Shown here: positions 60,366-64,000 of the stretch, piece by piece
Position numbering within the stretch: position 1 is the first letter of the stretch
How the letters are laid out: every line of letters starts with the position of its first letter
Source of the DNA: Marinibaculum pumilum
GTDB lineage: Bacteria; Pseudomonadota; Alphaproteobacteria; Ferrovibrionales; Ferrovibrionaceae
Length of the DNA stretch: 64,000 bases
NCBI RefSeq assembly: GCF_042646425.1
Contig: NZ_JBHRTR010000013.1
Location: forward strand, 68,092 to 132,091
Reading direction: 5' to 3'
The notes under the pieces: generated by a model
Told to the model about the DNA's origin: nothing
The model's database searches: none
Seen by the model: the letters and a program-made list of their open reading frames with translations, nothing else
Made by a program: the position numbers and the translations under genes

Positions 60366-62919
60366 TCCTGGACTTGCCCCTGCTCAGCTCGGTCTTCTTC
60401 GACCGCTCGTCCAGGGGCACATAGCGCGGCCAGGCGCCGCCCGCCAGATCGTCGAGCGACGGCGAGGGCTGCCCCAGCCGCGCGCGATAGACCCACAGGT
60501 TGGCGAGGATCCGCTCCACGAAGTCGCGGGTCTCCGCCGAGGGCAGGCTTTCGATCAGCAGCAGCGGGTCGCCGCCATGCTCGGCCTGGCGGTCCCACTT
60601 CTCCAGGTTGCCGGGGCCGGCATTGTAGGCGATGGCGATTCGGATCAGGTCCGATCCCAGGCCGACATCGCGCTCCAGGTGGCGGATATAGCGCTGGCCG
60701 AGCTCCATATTGCCGGCCGGGTCGTTGAGGATCCGGCTCAGATTGCGGCTGCCGCCGTTCACGAAGCGGGCGGTGGCCGGCATCAGCTGCATCAGGCCGC
60801 GCGCGCCCGCCGGGCTCTTCGCGACTGGGTCGAACCGGCTCTCCTTGCGCACGAAGGCATAGATCAGAGCGCGGTCGAAGGTGAAGCCGCCATTCGGCTG
60901 CCAGGGCACCTCCGGATACATCGCCGGGTCGATATGCTCGCCGGTCTTGGCATGCCACAGCCGCGCCATGCGATAGGCGGTCTGCGCATCGCCGGTCAGG
61001 CCCAGCAGCGCGGTCAGCATCGGCAGGAAGACGCCGTCGCGGGCCTGGCGGCGGGCATCCATCAACAGCCGCAGTTCCGCCCGGGCGCGCTCGCGCTGGC
61101 CGGTCTGCGCCAGGGCCAGCGCGCGCTTCACGGCGGGCACCGCGAACAGCGCGTTCACCAGGTCCTCGTCGTCGGACAGCTTGGTCCAGCCGAACACCGG
61201 ATCCAGGCCGAGGCGGCGTGCCGCCAGCAGGCCATAGAAGGTGCGGGAATATTCCGCCGCCTCCTGCAGCGAATGGATCGCCGCCGCCGGCTGGCCCAGG
61301 GTCAGGTAGGCACGGGCCGCCCAGTAGCCCCCCGCGGCGCGCTCCCACGGCCCCGCGGTCTCGAACGCGGCGAGGGCGGCGAAATGCCGGGCCGCCTCCG
61401 CGTAGCGCTGCAGACGCCATGCCGACAGCCCCGCATACCAGGCGGCGCCGGGCTGCCGGGCGCCGTGGCTGCGCGCCAGTTCCCCGGCCACTTCCAGGGC
61501 CCGGCCATAGCGCCCGGAATAATAGGCCTTGCGCACTGCCGACAGGCTGCCGCGGCGGGCGATGCCCGACTTGGCGGGCGCGGCGGCCGCGCCGGCGCTG
61601 CTGCCGCGCTGCGCCAGCGCGGCATCGAGGATCGCCAGGTCCGCCGCGCGCGGGCCCGGCAGGTCGGCGCCGGCCGGCCGGCGCTGCTGCGCCAGACGAT
61701 GGACCCGGTCGGCATCCGGATGGTCGGCATAGGCGCGCATCCAGGCCTGCAGTTCGGTGAACTTCGCCCGGTAGGCCGTCGGATGCATCAGGCGCTGTTC
61801 CTGCAGATGCCCCATCAGCATCCTGTCCTGGATCCGCACGATCGTCTTGTCGGCCTCTGCCCAGCGCCCCTCCGCCTGCAGGTCGAAGGCGCGGGCATAG
61901 AGCGCGGCATCCTGTTCGGACAGGACGTTCAGGTTGTCGGCCGACGGTGCCGGGTCGACCGGCGCCCGGGTCAGCGCGGACGGGAAGATGGTCACCGGCC
62001 GCGGCCTGGGCTCCGGCACCGCCATCCGGGCGATGCCGGCGGTCGGGTCGGTCCAGCTGGTCTGCTGCAATGCCTCCGCCGTCGGGGCGGGCAGGGGCAG
62101 CGGGTTGGCCGCCATCGCCACCGCAACGGTCCGCGCCTGCGGCTCCGCCTTCTGCAGCAGGGCGGCCATCTGGTCATGTTCGGCCGCCTCGGACAGGCTG
62201 ATCTCCGGCGCATCGGCGGCGGGTGTGGCGCGGTGGGGCGTGCCCGCCGACGGCGCGATGCCGGCCAGGTCCTGGGTTTCCAGCACCATCGGGCGATCCG
62301 TCGCCGCGTCCCAGGCGGTGCCCAGGCGGCCTGTCGCGACCTCGGCGCCGGCCATTGGCGCCGTCATGCCGCGGCGCGCATGCGCCTCGGACGAAACGCT
62401 CGGCGAAACCGAACCGGCGGGCCGCACGGCCTGCGGCGGCAAAGGCACGGCCAGGTCCGACGCCGGCTCTCCGCCCATGGGGTCCGGCAGCGGCCGTGCG
62501 GCCGGCAGCTCCACATGCCCGCGCGGTGCCGGGCGCGGCGTGGCCGCGCCGAACTCCAGCGGCCGGGCGCGTGGCGCTTCCGGCTGCACCGTCGTCGGTC
62601 GGGGTTCCGGCAGTGCCAGGGCGACGGCGAACGGCCGGGCCCGCGGCGTGCCGGCATAGGGGCGCGGCCTCGGCGTCGGCACCAGCAGCTGCTCGGTCGC
62701 GGCCTCGGCCGCGGCGCGGGCAGGCTGCATGGTCGCCGGCAGGACCCAGGCCATGCCGAGCGCAAGGGTTCCGGCCGCCAGCAGGGTGGCGGCGGTGTGG
62801 CTGCTGCGGCCTGCGCCTGCGGGCGCGGCCATGCCGGAGCCGGCGGTTGCCGGCCGGCTGCGCAGATATCTGGCGCGGAACGCAGCACGGCCGCGCTCCG
62901 GTGAAATCGGTACTGTCAC
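60355..62919 (-). CDS. Lytic murein transglycosylase, Slt type, with long disordered N-terminal region
   Basis: An 854-residue periplasmic glycan-cleaving enzyme. A hydrophobic segment (TAATLLAAGTLALGMAWVL, residues about 43-61) anchors or exports it. Residues about 80-340 are Pro/Arg/Ala-rich and disordered, with repeated PxPRPRP and PRARP blocks. Residues about 340-660 are helical superhelix repeats (RALEVAGELARSHGARQPGA), as in Slt70. Residues about 670-820 form the catalytic domain: FVRKESRFDPVAKSPAGARG with the catalytic glutamate, LMQLMPATA, and AIAYNAGPGNLEKWDR. The GTG start has GGGAGGGAA upstream. It overlaps moaB by 11 bases. Confidence 0.93.
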   Translation of the reverse strand: MTVPISPERGRAAFRARYLRSRPATAGSGMAAPAGAGRSSHTAATLLAAGTLALGMAWVLPATMQPARAAAEAATEQLLVPTPRPRPYAGTPRARPFAVALALPEPRPTTVQPEAPRARPLEFGAATPRPAPRGHVELPAARPLPDPMGGEPASDLAVPLPPQAVRPAGSVSPSVSSEAHARRGMTAPMAGAEVATGRLGTAWDAATDRPMVLETQDLAGIAPSAGTPHRATPAADAPEISLSEAAEHDQMAALLQKAEPQARTVAVAMAANPLPLPAPTAEALQQTSWTDPTAGIARMAVPEPRPRPVTIFPSALTRAPVDPAPSADNLNVLSEQDAALYARAFDLQAEGRWAEADKTIVRIQDRMLMGHLQEQRLMHPTAYRAKFTELQAWMRAYADHPDADRVHRLAQQRRPAGADLPGPRAADLAILDAALAQRGSSAGAAAAPAKSGIARRGSLSAVRKAYYSGRYGRALEVAGELARSHGARQPGAAWYAGLSAWRLQRYAEAARHFAALAAFETAGPWERAAGGYWAARAYLTLGQPAAAIHSLQEAAEYSRTFYGLLAARRLGLDPVFGWTKLSDDEDLVNALFAVPAVKRALALAQTGQRERARAELRLLMDARRQARDGVFLPMLTALLGLTGDAQTAYRMARLWHAKTGEHIDPAMYPEVPWQPNGGFTFDRALIYAFVRKESRFDPVAKSPAGARGLMQLMPATARFVNGGSRNLSRILNDPAGNMELGQRYIRHLERDVGLGSDLIRIAIAYNAGPGNLEKWDRQAEHGGDPLLLIESLPSAETRDFVERILANLWVYRARLGQPSPSLDDLAGGAWPRYVPLDERSKKTELSRGKSRNAG

Positions 62920-63294
62920 GCTTATTCCCTCCCGGCTCTCGGGACTGGCCCGCCGGTACGCCGGATCGGCCGGTTATGTCTCCGGGCTTCGATCCTGTCG
63001 GCTGCAATCCTGTCGATCGCGCCTGAACGGGTTCCTGGCGAACCGGCCTGGGGCTGGCCCGTAGCCGGTCTTGGTTGACGGTTCGGATCGGGCGGCACGT
63101 GCCGTGCGGCTGGTCCCGATGCGCTGGTCCCCCCAGGCGTCGCCGACTTCGGGTCGTCGACGCGCATTGCCGCGACCTTACCCAGCCGCACCCGCGATGC
63201 AAGCGCTCCACCGTCGCAGCGGTGACAAAAACTGTGGATAAAACCGCTAAACTATTGATTGGATTTGATGCGATTCCTGTGGATAGTCCGCCGC
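62920..63294. other. Intergenic region with AT-rich core and DnaA boxes
   Basis: A 375-base gap between the lytic transglycosylase start and the uracil-DNA glycosylase stop; no gene is supported. Most of it is GC-rich, but about 63220-63290 is clearly AT-rich. This core carries two DnaA boxes and one GANTC site (GATTC, 63272-63276) and should also contain the transglycosylase promoter on the minus strand. Confidence 0.6.
63233..63286 (-). promoter_or_regulatory. Two same-orientation DnaA boxes
   Basis: On the minus strand TTATCCACA lies at 63241-63233, a perfect match to the DnaA consensus, and CTATCCACA at 63286-63278, one mismatch. They are 45 bases apart in the same direction with AT-rich DNA between. 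They may mark DnaA control of the lytic transglycosylase gene, or part of a replication origin; the small number of boxes favours the first. Confidence 0.55.
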
Positions 63295-64000
63295 TCAGCC
63301 ACCCCCGGCGGCCGTATCCGGATCTTCCCTGTCGCCGGCGGCGTCGAGTCTGCGCTTCAATGCCAGGAAATCGCGCCAGGCCTCGCGCTTCTGGCTGGGC
63401 TGCCGCAGCAGGTAGGCCGGGTGGAAGGCGGCCAGCGCCTCGACCCGGTGGCTGCCGGCCTGCAGCGGGAACCAGCGGCCGCGCAGCCGGGTGATCCCCT
63501 CGGTGCGCTCCAGCAGGGTCTTTGCCGCGGTGCCGCCCAGCAGCACCAGCGCCTTCGGCTGTACCAGCTCGATATGGCGGCGGATGAACGGCAGGCAGGC
63601 GACGATCTCCTCCTGCGACGGCTGCCGGTTGCCGGGCGGCCGCCAGGGCAGGATGTTGGAGATGTAGCAGCTGTCGCGGTCGCGCCCGATGGCCGCCAGC
63701 ATGCGGTCCAGCAGCCGGCCGCTCTGGCCGACGAAGGGCAGGCCCTGGATGTCCTCGTCGCGGCCCGGCGCTTCGCCTACCAGCATCAGCTCGGCCGCCG
63801 GATTGCCGTCCGCGAAAACGGTGTTGCTGGCCGTCCGCTTCAGGCCGCAGCCCTCGAAACTGTCGAGGGCGGCGCGCAGTTCCTCCAGGTTGCCGGCGGC
63901 CTGCGCCAGGCGCATCCCCTCGGCGACGGCCGCTGCCGCACCCGGCGGGGGCGGTGCCGGCCGGCCGGAGGCCGGTCGCGCCGGCGCCGGCCCGCCCGAT
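63295..64000 (-). CDS. Uracil-DNA glycosylase, family 4 (5' end outside window)
   Basis: Iron-sulfur uracil-DNA glycosylase of the UdgA type, which removes uracil from DNA. The visible part has EGCGLKRTASNTVFADGN with cluster-ligand and lead-in residues, the active-site motif LMLVGEAPGRDEDIQGLPFV and SGRLLDRML, YISNILPWRPPGNRQPSQEE with the cluster region, and AAFHPAYLLRQPSQKREAW. An internal ATG at 63915 begins a shorter version, but the frame continues upstream to the window edge with the Pro/Ala-rich linker usual before this domain, so the true start lies beyond 64000. Confidence 0.93.
   Translation of the reverse strand, partial: SGGPAPARPASGRPAPPPPGAAAAVAEGMRLAQAAGNLEELRAALDSFEGCGLKRTASNTVFADGNPAAELMLVGEAPGRDEDIQGLPFVGQSGRLLDRMLAAIGRDRDSCYISNILPWRPPGNRQPSQEEIVACLPFIRRHIELVQPKALVLLGGTAAKTLLERTEGITRLRGRWFPLQAGSHRVEALAAFHPAYLLRQPSQKREAWRDFLALKRRLDAAGDREDPDTAAGGG

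Noticed and set aside
60196..62904. A 902-codon open frame on the plus strand, antisense to the lytic transglycosylase.
   Set aside because: The product is Arg/Gly/His-rich low-complexity sequence with no domain, while the opposite strand encodes a full Slt protein. Long antisense frames are expected at this GC content.
63233..63286. The DnaA box pair considered as the chromosome origin.
   Set aside because: Only two boxes were found and typical origin neighbours are absent, so an origin call is not supported; it is kept as a regulatory signal.

Overview
The window is a dense, very GC-rich stretch of core chromosome from an alphaproteobacterium, most likely of the Rhodospirillales; the genus cannot be fixed from the sequence alone. 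Pointers are the separate F0 operon with paired b and b' subunits, a CcrM-type methyltransferase beside rnhB, the neighbourhood smc-dsbA-dciA-mutY, an NDUFA9-like protein, an aa3 oxidase operon with ctaB, ctaG and SURF1, and two-gene glycine decarboxylase behind a tandem glycine riboswitch. No tRNA, rRNA, insertion sequence, prophage or CRISPR array was found.

Layout. 1-5316 (minus): a truncated urea/amide-type ABC binding protein, a membrane protein with a degenerate class III cyclase domain, and ubiD and ubiA of ubiquinone synthesis. 5463-8611 (plus): rsmE, gshA, pncC and a cold-shock gene. 9034-16982 (plus): the most accessory-looking part, a two-partner secretion locus with a 1,900-residue repeat-rich exoprotein, its outer-membrane transporter and a small lipoprotein. 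16994-20629: a WYL regulator with a palindromic operator candidate, a thioesterase, a one-haem cytochrome and tldD. 21098-33201 (plus): the cytochrome oxidase operon (ctaC, ctaD, ctaB, coxF-like, ctaG, ctaE, DUF983, SURF1), then an M32 carboxypeptidase, thrC, an M16 peptidase and an acetyltransferase.

33223-43789: algH, a DsbD-like periplasmic protein, a peroxiredoxin, the ispH-thrB-rnhA operon, a lipoprotein, and the glycine cleavage operon gcvT-gcvH-gcvPA-gcvPB. 44331-52377 (minus): the F0 ATP synthase operon with a clear promoter and terminator, smc, a DsbA-family protein and dciA. 52458-64000: mutY, an NDUFA9-like protein, pcm, an SRPBCC protein, ccrM, an acetyltransferase, rnhB, a SplB-like radical SAM protein, moaB, a large lytic transglycosylase and a truncated family-4 uracil-DNA glycosylase.

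Functionally this is housekeeping: respiration (ubiquinone, oxidase assembly, F0), thiol and peroxide defence (glutathione, peroxiredoxin, Dsb proteins), genome maintenance (smc, mutY, udg, rnhA, rnhB, ccrM) and one-carbon metabolism. The best unannotated signals are regulatory: five GANTC sites packed upstream of ccrM, a perfect alphaproteobacterial LexA box upstream of the radical SAM gene, two DnaA boxes in an AT-rich gap near 63.2 kb, a four-copy ATTTCG/CGAAAT array before the exoprotein gene, and a 16-bp perfect hairpin inside the oxidase operon.
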